Part shown: positions 1 to 7,613 of the stretch, piece by piece
Layout: each line of letters starts with the position of its first letter
How positions within the stretch are numbered: the stretch's first letter is position 1
Assembly: GCA_039923455.1 (NCBI GenBank)
Contig: JBDTCS010000296.1
Location: 1 to 12,603 of the forward strand
Reading direction: 5' to 3'
Source: JBDTCS01 sp039923455
GTDB taxonomy: Bacteria > Bacteroidota > Ignavibacteria > Palsa-1295
Length of the DNA: 12,603 nucleotides
The notes under the pieces: generated by a model
The model's input: the letters and a program-made list of their open reading frames with translations, nothing else
Told to the model about the DNA's origin: nothing
The model's database searches: none
Position numbers and translations under genes: made by a program

Positions 1-41
1 AGGGCTTTGGAATCGGGTTCGTACAGTAGTGCTACGAACAT
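1..41 (-). CDS. mraY: Probable MraY, N-terminal fragment (cut by window edge)
   Basis: An ATG at 41-39 opens a frame that runs off the left edge, reading MFVALLYEPDSKA. It lies 27 nt after the murF stop and in the same frame. MraY (phospho-N-acetylmuramoyl-pentapeptide transferase, an integral membrane enzyme that loads UDP-MurNAc-pentapeptide onto undecaprenyl phosphate) follows murF in the classical dcw order, and this hydrophobic start could be its N-terminus. Thirteen codons are too few to identify a family, so the name rests on gene order alone. Confidence 0.45.
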   Translation of the reverse strand, partial: MFVALLYEPDSKA

Positions 42-48
42 TAGCGCA

Positions 49-76
49 GCAGCCTTAGCGTTGCAGCCTTAGCGTT
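49..76. repeat. 14-bp perfect tandem duplication across the murF stop codon
   Basis: The unit GCAGCCTTAGCGTT occurs twice head to tail at 49-62 and 63-76. The murF stop TAA (71-69 on the minus strand) lies inside the right-hand copy, which also encodes the last codons of murF. The left-hand copy fills most of the spacer before the probable mraY start. Perfect identity suggests a recent slippage duplication or an assembly artefact. Confidence 0.85.
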
Positions 77-1475
77 GTATAAGGTCGATCACATCTTCCA
101 TCTTCATACCACGCGAGCCTTTGACGAGCAGTACATCGCCGGGCTGCAAAAGCGTTTTGAGTGCGCGAGCGATATCTTCTCTATCCTCATGATACTCGCA
201 AAGCTGGTCGTTCTCGGTAGAGGTGTTTGCTGCTTTGCATGCAGCCTGCATTGCTTTACCGGTAAAGAAGACTTTTTCAAATCCAAACTCCGGTATTTTT
301 CTTCCGAGCGCACGATGCTCTTTAGCGGAAGATTCTCCCATCTCAAACATATCGCCAAGCACCATGTACTTCTTGCCTTCAGATGGAAATTCTTTCAATG
401 TACGAAACGCAGCTTCCATCGAATCCGGATTTGCGTTGTACGTATCATTGATCAGAATAACACCGGAAGGAAGTCGCTGAACTTCAAGACGCTTGTCATG
501 TGGTCTGCGATGCTCGAGTGCGGCTTTGATCTCGGCACGACGCAACTTAAAATGCAAACCAACTGCCACAGCAGCGCCGATCACATTCGCTGCATAATCG
601 GCGATAAGGTGCGAGCGCAGCTTGAAGGACTTGCCCTCGGCTGCTACACGAAACTCGACTCTGCCATCTTTTGCAAAACCAAGTCGCTGTACAGATACAA
701 AAGCTTCGGGATCGAGACCATAGGTTGTCGAACGTTCGCCAAATTGTTTGTGTGCGGACCGTAAGTGTTTATCATCGTAGTTGATGAATGCAAATCCCTT
801 AAGATCAAAGAGCACATCGAACAGTGCACGCTCCTCGGCAGCAACACCTTTCAGATCTTTGAAAAACTCGAGATGCTCTCGGCCGATATTTGTGATCAAT
901 GCATGCGTCGGGTTTGCAATTTTGGCAAGCCATGCGATCTCACCGGGATGGTTCGTGCCAATCTCGAGCACTGCGATATCGTGGCCGTCGCGCAGTTGAA
1001 ACAACATGCGTGGAAGGCCGATCTGATTGTTAAAATTTTCTTCGGTCTTGAGCACACCCATCGTTGCGCTCAATACATCGCCGATAACCTCTTTTGTAGT
1101 CGTTTTACCATTCGAACCGGCAATGACAAGCACCGGAATCGAGAACTTCATTCGGTAGAGTCTCGCCAAAGCGCCGTAGGCTTCGAGGGTATCTTCTACT
1201 ACCAGAATAGGAAGTTCGATCTTCTTTTTGAGCTTTAGCTGTGCTTTGTACCACTTGTCATCGACGATAGCAGCCAGCGCACCTTGTTTGGCAGCTTTGT
1301 CAAAAAACGTGTGACCGTCGAAATTCTCGCCTTGGATGGCTACGAAAAGATCGCCGCGCTTGAGAGTCCGCGAATCGGTCGAAACGTCCCGAAATGTACG
1401 ATTTAGGCCAAGTTCCTGCACGCCAACTTGTTGTAAGGACGGTATGGCGATGAGATCGTGTACTGTTAGATTCAC
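69..1475 (-). CDS. murF: UDP-MurNAc-tripeptide:D-alanyl-D-alanine ligase MurF
   Basis: Cytoplasmic ATP-dependent ligase that adds D-Ala-D-Ala to UDP-MurNAc-tripeptide, completing the pentapeptide precursor. The 468 residues match the usual family length (about 450). The N-terminal substrate-binding domain (about 1-110) has the STDSR and GDLFVAIQGENFDGH motifs. The central ATPase domain has the P-loop AGSNGKTTTKE (119-129), EENFNNQIGLP (145-155) and EIGTNHPGEI (171-180). The C-terminal domain has NDTYNANPDSM (343-353), VLGDMFEMG (372-380) and KGSRGMKME (452-460). The start is GTG at 1475-1473. An in-frame TAA lies only eight codons upstream (1502-1500) with no other standard start between, so this start is well constrained. 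No Shine-Dalgarno sequence is visible. The gene is 108 bp downstream of murE and is followed closely by the probable mraY. Nothing in the core motifs is missing. Confidence 0.97.
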   Translation of the reverse strand: MNLTVHDLIAIPSLQQVGVQELGLNRTFRDVSTDSRTLKRGDLFVAIQGENFDGHTFFDKAAKQGALAAIVDDKWYKAQLKLKKKIELPILVVEDTLEAYGALARLYRMKFSIPVLVIAGSNGKTTTKEVIGDVLSATMGVLKTEENFNNQIGLPRMLFQLRDGHDIAVLEIGTNHPGEIAWLAKIANPTHALITNIGREHLEFFKDLKGVAAEERALFDVLFDLKGFAFINYDDKHLRSAHKQFGERSTTYGLDPEAFVSVQRLGFAKDGRVEFRVAAEGKSFKLRSHLIADYAANVIGAAVAVGLHFKLRRAEIKAALEHRRPHDKRLEVQRLPSGVILINDTYNANPDSMEAAFRTLKEFPSEGKKYMVLGDMFEMGESSAKEHRALGRKIPEFGFEKVFFTGKAMQAACKAANTSTENDQLCEYHEDREDIARALKTLLQPGDVLLVKGSRGMKMEDVIDLIQR

Positions 1476-1543
1476 TCGTGCTTGTAATAAGAAGTAATTT
1501 TATTCCCAGCAAGCGAGGAATTGTCCCCGCTCTGACTCACCAT
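1472..1543 (-). CDS. Possible 23-residue ORF overlapping the murF start (weak)
   Basis: Inside the 108-bp murE-murF spacer an ATG at 1543 opens 23 codons ending in a TGA that overlaps the murF GTG start by 4 bp (GTGA). Such an overlap is the usual geometry for translational coupling. There is no recognisable protein family, no clear ribosome binding site, and a frame this short is likely to arise by chance. It could simply be non-coding spacer. Confidence 0.15.
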   Translation of the reverse strand: MVSQSGDNSSLAGNKITSYYKHE

Positions 1544-1583
1544 CTCTGATTAAGGCAAGTCGGTACGAAACACCGTGTATCTG

Positions 1584-3125
1584 TTAGTTCGTGCCCAGTT
1601 TATCTATCTCATCACAGTATCGGAGCACTTCTTCCCGATCGTCAAAATGCTGCTTTTCCTTTCCGAATATCTGATAGGTCTCATGGCCTTTTCCAGCGAT
1701 CAGAACAGCATCGCCCATTTGAGCGATCTGAAGCGCAGTGCGTATGGCCTCTTTTCTGTCGAGGATAATTTGGCAATTGGGTCGAGCGCCATTCGGAATG
1801 CCGGATAAAACTTCTTGAGCAATCGTCTCCGGTCGTTCGCGTCTCGGGTTATCGTCTGTGATGATTACAGCGTCCGAAAGTCGGGCGGCAATCTCACCCA
1901 TGATCGGGCGCTTTGTTCTATCACGATCACCTCCACAGCCAAACACGGTGATAATCTTTCCACTCGTCGACAATTCTTTTAGCGTTTCCAAAACATTTTC
2001 GAGCGCATCGGGTGTGTGCGCGTAATCTATAACTGCAACAACACCGTTCGATAGCTGCACTCGCTCGAACCTGCCTCGAACCGGTTTCACCTTTCGAATC
2101 AATGTACTTAGCTTATCAAGCGAAAAGCCGCTGACGCCAAAATAGAGCGCGCTGATCGCTGCGAGTAGATTCTCGACGTTGAATTTTCCGATCAGCGAAG
2201 TTTCGATCTCGGCCTGCTCTTCCGAGTATCTTTTTTGAACGATAAACTTTGAACCTGCAAGCGAAAGCTGTAAATTTTTTGCCAAGAGATCAGCGTGTCC
2301 ATGATCGCCCTTCGCGGTCGAATCAGGCAAAATTCCAAACGTGTGTGCGTTCGCAACTGTGTGCGATACGATTGCTTCACCATAAGGGCTATCTGCATTC
2401 GTCACAGCGAGTGCGGTATCTTTCAGGCCATTGAAGAGCAACTGCTTGGCCGACATATATTCGGCCATCGTTTTGTGAAAATCTAAATGGTCTTGCGTCA
2501 GGTTCGTGAAGATCGCGATATCAAAATCAAGCGCGAATACACGGCTAAGTGCAAGTGCATGCGAGCTGACTTCCATTACGCATGTCGTTGCACCGGCCTC
2601 GAGCATCTCACGAAGCAATTTCGAAAGTTCTAAAGATTCTGGCGTCGTGTGCGTTGCCGGAAATTCTCTCTCGCCGACCCAATTTCCTATCGTGCCGATC
2701 AGCCCGACTGTTTCACCGCTCGCTTCGAGCAATTGTTTGATCACTTGTGTCACCGTCGTCTTTCCATTCGTGCCGGTTACGCCAATCATTCTCAACGCGC
2801 GGCTCGGATTGTCGTACAATTCTTCGGCGATGATCGCGAGTGCTTTGCGTGAATCCTTCACAAGGATTCGAGTAACAGTAGGCGCTTCGATGAGCGAAGT
2901 ATGAAGATACGCTTCATCATCGAGGACGATAGCCGATACCCCTTTCTCAATCGCACTTGCTATGAATGCATGTCCGTCGGATTCGAATCCTTTTATTGCA
3001 AAGAATGTCGAGCCCAAAGTAACTTTTCTGGAATCGTAATACGCTAAGGAGAGATCGACGTCCTCGGGTCCGAGGATCGTACGAACGCCGATCTCATCCT
3101 TTCGCGTTAGCTCACTGAATTTCAT
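1584..3125 (-). CDS. murE: UDP-MurNAc-L-Ala-D-Glu:meso-diaminopimelate ligase MurE
   Basis: Cytoplasmic ligase adding the third residue of the peptidoglycan stem peptide. The 513 residues are close to the family norm (about 490-500). Visible motifs are DSR and GSTFFAIKG in the N-terminal domain (31-46), the P-loop GTNGKTT (118-124), the substrate-binding HTTPE (159-163), MEVSSHAL (184-191), NLTQDHLDFH (208-217) and the lysine that is carbamylated in this family in YMSAKQLLF (K227). In the C-terminal domain are IDYAHTP (366-372), FGCGGDRDRTKRP (395-407) and GKGHETYQ (478-485). DNPR (425-428) followed by RRERPE is the signature for meso-diaminopimelate rather than lysine, so a Gram-negative-type stem peptide is expected. 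The ATG at 3125-3123 is preceded by A-rich sequence without a clear Shine-Dalgarno. A 35-codon frame upstream overlaps this start by 4 bp. Confidence 0.97.
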   Translation of the reverse strand: MKFSELTRKDEIGVRTILGPEDVDLSLAYYDSRKVTLGSTFFAIKGFESDGHAFIASAIEKGVSAIVLDDEAYLHTSLIEAPTVTRILVKDSRKALAIIAEELYDNPSRALRMIGVTGTNGKTTVTQVIKQLLEASGETVGLIGTIGNWVGEREFPATHTTPESLELSKLLREMLEAGATTCVMEVSSHALALSRVFALDFDIAIFTNLTQDHLDFHKTMAEYMSAKQLLFNGLKDTALAVTNADSPYGEAIVSHTVANAHTFGILPDSTAKGDHGHADLLAKNLQLSLAGSKFIVQKRYSEEQAEIETSLIGKFNVENLLAAISALYFGVSGFSLDKLSTLIRKVKPVRGRFERVQLSNGVVAVIDYAHTPDALENVLETLKELSTSGKIITVFGCGGDRDRTKRPIMGEIAARLSDAVIITDDNPRRERPETIAQEVLSGIPNGARPNCQIILDRKEAIRTALQIAQMGDAVLIAGKGHETYQIFGKEKQHFDDREEVLRYCDEIDKLGTN

Positions 3126-3229
3126 TTTTCAAAGAACTTCGTTTTGAGAGAGCGCGCTTGGGGCGAAGCATGACTAGTTAAGAGCCATTCTGCGTTCCGA
3201 GCAAACTCACTATACTTTGATGTGATCAT
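3122..3229 (-). CDS. Possible 35-residue ORF overlapping the murE start (weak)
   Basis: The ftsI-murE spacer contains an ATG at 3229 opening 35 codons, beginning MITSKYSEFARN and ending TKFFEK. Its TGA (3124-3122) overlaps the murE ATG as ATGA. The predicted peptide is basic at its C-terminus, has no membrane segment, and resembles no family I know. No Shine-Dalgarno precedes it. The coupling geometry argues for translation; the short length and absence of a family argue against. Confidence 0.22.
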   Translation of the reverse strand: MITSKYSEFARNAEWLLTSHASPQARSLKTKFFEK

Positions 3230-3259
3230 AACGATGATGATTTGAACGGTCTATTTTCT

Positions 3260-3279
3260 GCCGCGAAAAAAAACACGGC
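3260..3279 (-). other. Small hairpin with an oligo-U loop, ftsI-murE spacer
   Basis: Read on the minus strand, GCCGTG (3279-3274) can pair with CGCGGC (3265-3260) around a loop of eight T residues. All six pairs form in the minus-strand RNA (one G-U), whereas the plus-strand version has an A-C mismatch. It lies about 20 nt after the ftsI stop. Because the U run is in the loop, it is not a classical terminator. A role in mRNA processing or stability is only a guess. Confidence 0.3.
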
Positions 3280-3298
3280 GACCGATCAAAACATCACG

Positions 3299-5779
3299 CT
3301 ATTCTTCACCAAAGAGGGTTATGACAGGGTTTTTAGAATCTATTGCTATTCCGGCCAGCGGAAATTGTTTTACAACATTTCCTTTGCCGACTGCTTTCGT
3401 TCTTATTCCGTTCATTGTTCCATAGCGCAACGCACGTGTGAGAGGCATGCCTACAAAATCCGGCGCGACGGTCATTTCGACTTGGTCCGGATCCCCCTCC
3501 TCACTTTGTTTCGACACGATACAACGAACAGTATCTCCGCCAACTTTTTCGACTCGGTCTATCATCCCTGTCATCTTCGAACCGCCGAGTACTACAAATC
3601 CCTGACTCGCGAGTAACGACTTACCTGCTTCCAGCGTCAAGCCACGCACTTCGGGCATATCACGACTCGTCTCTCGCTCACGCATACCGAGTACGGTGCC
3701 GTCTATTTCGATTGTGCCGCCTTCATCCACCATTGGTGCGCTCACTTTCGTGGTCTTCGCTTCGATCGGAAGTTTGCCGTTCATCTCGAGAATTCGCATT
3801 GCGATCTCACGAAAGATTGGCGCCGAGACTGCACCGCCATAATATCCATTATGTGGCGAGCGCAGAATCACGAGTATCAGATACTCCGGATTTTGCGCTG
3901 GGAAAAATCCTGTAAAACTTGAAGTGTAATGGTCCTTCGAATAGTGACCATTCACTAATTGCTGCGCAGTGCCTGTCTTGCCCGCGATCTCGACACCTTT
4001 GATGCGCGCTGTCGTGGCTGTGCCGGAATCGACAACGCCGCACATCATCCCGATCAGTGTACGAGCCGTCTTCTCACTCACAACCCTGCGAATCTCTTGT
4101 GGTGCGATCTCCTCGATCGTACCATCCATGTTGCTTCGCTTTGCGATAACGTAGGGCTTCATCATTACGCCCATGTTCGCAACCGTCGCATACGCAACTG
4201 CCATTTGGAGCGGTGTCGCAGTGAGCTCGTATCCGAATGCCATGTAGCGTTTGGAATTCACGCCCCACTTGGTTGGCTTGCGCAGATAGCCTTTGATCTC
4301 GCCCGGTAGATCAATTCCAGAGAGCACACCGATACCGAAATCCCGAAGATGCTTGTAAAAACTTTTTCGCTCGATCTTATCGGAAATCTTTGCGAAGCAA
4401 ACGTTGCTCGATTTTTCGAGCGCAGCCCGAAACGTGAGCACCCCATAGTGATGCGTGTCAACGATCTTCGCGCCATCGATCGACCATGTGCCGCCTCCGG
4501 CATCGACATGATCATCCGGCTTCATCACACCATCTTCGAGTGCCGATGCTGCGGTGATAACTTTGATCGTCGATCCGGGTTCGAAGGCATCCGTGATCGC
4601 GCGATCACGAAGTGCATCGTTGCCGGCTTTGCCGAATGCATTCGGATTGAAGTCGGGATAATTTGCAAGTGCCAGAATTTCTCCCGTCTTCGGTTTCATG
4701 ACAATCACGATTCCGGCTTCCGCCATTGCGGTCGTCACACCTGCTTTGAGTGCGGCTTCCGTCGTGGACTGTATCGACTCATCAATCGTAAGTGTGATAT
4801 CTTCGCCATCTTTGGCTGGTACCGCTTCGTAATCGACATCGGGTCGGCGAATTCCGCGTCCGTCGCGTTGCATGATCTGAAACCCGTTCACACCGCCAAG
4901 CTCGTGATTCTCAAGTAACTCTATGCCCGCAAGGCCACGTCCGTCCTTGCTGGAGAAACCAACGATATGCGCAGCTCGCTCATCGAAAGCATAATGTCTG
5001 CGCGATTCGACTTCGCGAATAAGGCCACGCTCTTTGATACTATCGAGCGTCGATGCGATTTCCTGCGGGACCTCTTTCTCCAGCACAACATATCGCTTCG
5101 TTGTGTCGCGGAACAGATCGAGGTACGTCTTCGCAGGCTTATTGAAAGTCTTTGCGAAGGCTTCCGCAAGTTTATCCGGATGCTGCAATGCTCTCGGATC
5201 CACTGCGAATTTTACTACGTACGCATTTGCCGCAAGTATGACACCATTGCGATCGCGAATGACGCCACGTTTGGCGGGTGTCGCAACTTGCATCTTGTAT
5301 TGGCTATCGGCTTGCTTAGAAAATGCATCGTGGTTGAGCACTTGCACTTTGAATAGCTTGCCGAGCACTGCCAAAAATCCGCACAAGAAAAGTATGAGCA
5401 CAAAATACAATCTGCCGTTCTTCTTGAGTGGATCGGCAGGAGCGGGCGCTGCGAAGAAGCGCTCGATAAGTTTTTGATGCCAGGCCGCCTCGGCCGGTTG
5501 CGCGAATGTGGGAGCTGTGTTCTCCTCTGATTCGAGCGTTAATTGCGAAGCAGAATACCCTCGTCCGGACGCATGGGCTTTGGCCTGTGTTGCATTCGCT
5601 TTGGGTGATTGCGTTGCGGCTACTCTCGAAGCTGTTCGAGGTGCAGTGGCCGGTTTCCCATTCGCACTCCTGCGATCGGTGCTTGCTTCTCTTCGAGCGT
5701 CATGCATAGCACGGCTGAGCATCTCACTTGGGATGTGCCCTACGCGATACCGGACGTCCTCAGAAGAAGAGTATTTCAC
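3299..5779 (-). CDS. ftsI: Septal peptidoglycan transpeptidase FtsI (PBP3-like) with two PASTA domains
   Basis: Class B penicillin-binding protein that cross-links septal peptidoglycan as partner of FtsW/FtsQLB. The domain order over 826 residues is: a long cytoplasmic tail rich in Ala, Ser, Thr and Arg (about 1-122), one membrane segment (about 123-146), a dimerisation domain with RGVIRDRNGVILA (171-183), and a transpeptidase domain. The catalytic motifs are SxxK as S403-TIK (EPGSTIKV), SSN at 457-459 and KTG at 601-603 (GKTGTAQ). Two PASTA domains end the protein (about 706-757 and 773-826). PASTA tails are known on FtsI-type proteins of the FCB group and of Gram-positives. The start is GTG at 5779. 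TAGGAAG lies 15 nt upstream, rather far for a ribosome binding site; an in-frame TAG upstream excludes a longer protein, while Met20 or Met25 remain possible starts. The gene follows ftsL by 39 bp. The tail is much longer than the usual 20-40 residues. Confidence 0.95.
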   Translation of the reverse strand: MKYSSSEDVRYRVGHIPSEMLSRAMHDARREASTDRRSANGKPATAPRTASRVAATQSPKANATQAKAHASGRGYSASQLTLESEENTAPTFAQPAEAAWHQKLIERFFAAPAPADPLKKNGRLYFVLILFLCGFLAVLGKLFKVQVLNHDAFSKQADSQYKMQVATPAKRGVIRDRNGVILAANAYVVKFAVDPRALQHPDKLAEAFAKTFNKPAKTYLDLFRDTTKRYVVLEKEVPQEIASTLDSIKERGLIREVESRRHYAFDERAAHIVGFSSKDGRGLAGIELLENHELGGVNGFQIMQRDGRGIRRPDVDYEAVPAKDGEDITLTIDESIQSTTEAALKAGVTTAMAEAGIVIVMKPKTGEILALANYPDFNPNAFGKAGNDALRDRAITDAFEPGSTIKVITAASALEDGVMKPDDHVDAGGGTWSIDGAKIVDTHHYGVLTFRAALEKSSNVCFAKISDKIERKSFYKHLRDFGIGVLSGIDLPGEIKGYLRKPTKWGVNSKRYMAFGYELTATPLQMAVAYATVANMGVMMKPYVIAKRSNMDGTIEEIAPQEIRRVVSEKTARTLIGMMCGVVDSGTATTARIKGVEIAGKTGTAQQLVNGHYSKDHYTSSFTGFFPAQNPEYLILVILRSPHNGYYGGAVSAPIFREIAMRILEMNGKLPIEAKTTKVSAPMVDEGGTIEIDGTVLGMRERETSRDMPEVRGLTLEAGKSLLASQGFVVLGGSKMTGMIDRVEKVGGDTVRCIVSKQSEEGDPDQVEMTVAPDFVGMPLTRALRYGTMNGIRTKAVGKGNVVKQFPLAGIAIDSKNPVITLFGEE

Positions 5780-5818
5780 GTTGCTTGGATACTACTTCCT
5801 ACTTTCGGTTATTTGTAA

Positions 5819-6367
5819 TTAGCGAACGATAACAAGATCCTCGCCTGTCTCTTCGATCATTCCCAGCTTTGTCTTCGCGATCTCACGAATTCTGCTGGGG
5901 GCCGAAAGCTGCATTTCCTGCGCTTTCAACTTTATTAATCTTTGCTCTGTCTGTGCGTTCTTATCCTGCAAGTGCCCGAGTTCGAGCGTTAGTGTATTTA
6001 CCTGGAGCGTGTTCCAGATGATAAGCACTGCGCATCCGACCACGACTCCGAAGAACGTGATAACATAGAGCGTTGGGATTCTGCGTACGATCTTCTCGAT
6101 CGACTCGGTCTTCGCGGATGTCGGCCGAGCGTCGCTGCCAGTCTCTCGCGCAGCATATTCGTCTTCGGTTGCGACGTTCCGTTTTCCTCTGTCGGCGGAT
6201 GCACTGTTTGAAACTATGGTTTTGTTTCCCAAAAAACTTGCTCCGGCCGGATTTTGCGCTCGCGCCGAAACTCCTGCTATTTGGATATGTGGACTTCCAG
6301 CCCTTCCTGTCGAAGAATATAAATCCTTTATCGCGCCTGAGCGAGGCGCAATAGCGATCGGCGTCAT
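5819..6367 (-). CDS. ftsL: Cell division protein FtsL (FtsL/DivIC-like), long cytoplasmic tail
   Basis: A bitopic membrane protein of the divisome that, with FtsQ and FtsB/DivIC, activates FtsWI. The identification rests on position (between rsmH and ftsI), topology and the C-terminal motif. A single membrane segment spans about 97-118, a coiled coil about 120-155, and then comes APSRIREIAKTKLGMIEE (156-173), the typical PSRIxxIAxxxLGM ending of FtsL. At 182 residues it is longer than the usual 100-120. The excess is a low-complexity cytoplasmic tail of about 96 residues rich in Ala, Ser, Gly and Arg. The ATG at 6367-6365 has the best Shine-Dalgarno of the cluster, AAGGAGAGGA, 8 nt upstream. 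Sequence similarity in this family is weak, so FtsL versus another DivIC-like protein cannot be fully separated, but the context is decisive. Confidence 0.87.
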   Translation of the reverse strand: MTPIAIAPRSGAIKDLYSSTGRAGSPHIQIAGVSARAQNPAGASFLGNKTIVSNSASADRGKRNVATEDEYAARETGSDARPTSAKTESIEKIVRRIPTLYVITFFGVVVGCAVLIIWNTLQVNTLTLELGHLQDKNAQTEQRLIKLKAQEMQLSAPSRIREIAKTKLGMIEETGEDLVIVR

Positions 6368-6375
6368 AGGTTGTG

Positions 6376-6385
6376 TCCTCTCCTT
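6376..6385 (-). promoter_or_regulatory. Strong Shine-Dalgarno for ftsL
   Basis: AAGGAGAGGA ends 8 nt before the ftsL ATG. No other gene of the operon shown here has a comparable site. FCB bacteria often lack Shine-Dalgarno sequences, so its presence after the 238-bp rsmH-ftsL spacer stands out. Confidence 0.55.
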
Positions 6386-6605
6386 AAGTTTACTACCTGT
6401 TTGACGTTATGGCAAACACTATCTCAATTACATCACAAGAACTTCGCATCATCCGTGTGCTCCGGTGTAGGAGTTGGGATTTATAGATCGGATCAGGTCT
6501 TTACTTTTTACAGTACTGGATTCGGTTACAACCTGTCCTTCTCGATGCACTTCGTATTCAAATCCCTTCCATCAACAACTATTGCAAACAACATCTATCG
6601 CAAAT

Positions 6606-7595
6606 TCAAATTTTTTCTGCTGCTCGAAGCTTCGCGCTTCGTGCTCTCGGGTTTTGGGCAATCTCTTCATCCGTCGGTCCGATCGCCTTCTTCGTCAAAA
6701 GTCGAAGCGTTGCTTTTGCAAGATCCACCGAAGCTTTCAGATATTCTGCTGAGCCCGGCAACGCCTTCGGTGCGCTTTCCCGTATGAGTAATTGCTTTAC
6801 CACTCGATCTTCAAGTGAGTGATAGCTCACGACTACAATCCTTCCATTCGGTGCCAAGAGCCGAATCGCATCTTCGAGCGAACGCTCCAGGTTTTCGATC
6901 TCCGAGTTCACCTCGATACGTATCGCCTGAAAAATACGTGAGAGGGTTGATGATCGTTTATCCTCTCGAATGCCTCGCGTTATGATCTCTGCTAATTCAA
7001 ATGTCGTTTCGATCGGGCGTTCGCTACGCACGTGAACGATGTTTCTTGCGATCCTTCTTGAGTGTGGCTCTTCACCAAACTTAAAGAAGATATTTCGCAT
7101 CACCTCTTCTTCATACTCGTTGATCACGTGCCATCCCGACTTCGATAGTCGCGGATCGAGTCGCATGTCGAGCTTCGCATTCGTGCGATAGCTCAACCCG
7201 ATCGATGGCGTGTCCAGCTGATTGCCGCTCACTCCAAGATCATAGACAATACCATCTATAGCTGCAATCCCTCGCTCGTCGAGCGCTTGTTTGATCGCTG
7301 CAAAATTTTCAGGGACCATTACAAAGTGATCACCAAAAACTTTTAGTCGCGATTGTGCAAATTGCATCGCGTTCGGATCGGTTTCAAATCCGAAGAGCTT
7401 ACCGGTCGTCAGTTGTGCAAGTATTTGCTCGGAGTATCCACCGCCACCAAGCGTTGCATCGATGTAGATGCCGTCGGGCTTGATGTTCAGCATGCCAACA
7501 GCTACGGTCAGCATCACCGGCGTGTGATACGGATGCGCGACCCGCTTGGGTGCTTCGTCCTGCTCTGCTTTCAAAGAACGCTCGCTGTTTGCCAT
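6606..7595 (-). CDS. rsmH: 16S rRNA (cytosine(1402)-N(4))-methyltransferase RsmH (MraW)
   Basis: S-adenosylmethionine-dependent enzyme that methylates N4 of C1402 in 16S rRNA in the ribosomal P site. The 329 residues fit the family (about 310-320). In order there are YHTPVML (23-29), the AdoMet-binding DATLGGGGYS (46-55), FETDPNA (70-76), DLGVSGNQLD (119-128), LDMRLD (142-147), IFQAIRIEVN (221-230), SYHSLEDR (257-264) and the family ending NPRARSAKLRAAEKI (315-329). Two substitutions are mild: GGGY where GGGH is common, and SGN where SSP/SSxQ is common in the DLGVS motif. The ATG at 7595 is 18 nt downstream of the mraZ stop. Co-transcription with mraZ is the usual arrangement. After its stop there is an unusually long 238-bp gap before ftsL, in which I see no convincing gene. 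Confidence 0.97.
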   Translation of the reverse strand: MANSERSLKAEQDEAPKRVAHPYHTPVMLTVAVGMLNIKPDGIYIDATLGGGGYSEQILAQLTTGKLFGFETDPNAMQFAQSRLKVFGDHFVMVPENFAAIKQALDERGIAAIDGIVYDLGVSGNQLDTPSIGLSYRTNAKLDMRLDPRLSKSGWHVINEYEEEVMRNIFFKFGEEPHSRRIARNIVHVRSERPIETTFELAEIITRGIREDKRSSTLSRIFQAIRIEVNSEIENLERSLEDAIRLLAPNGRIVVVSYHSLEDRVVKQLLIRESAPKALPGSAEYLKASVDLAKATLRLLTKKAIGPTDEEIAQNPRARSAKLRAAEKI

Positions 7596-7613
7596 TCCAG
7601 ATATGGTCTGGGC

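Noticed and set aside
75..1238. Long plus-strand reading frames opposite murF
   Set aside because: They are antisense to a well-conserved murF with intact motifs and show no recognisable protein features.
4349..4918. 189-codon plus-strand frame opposite ftsI
   Set aside because: It is antisense to the transpeptidase domain and is explained by codon bias of the real gene.
6526..6594. 22-codon frame in the rsmH-ftsL spacer
   Set aside because: It is too short, has no ribosome binding site, and ends far from ftsL with no coupling geometry.
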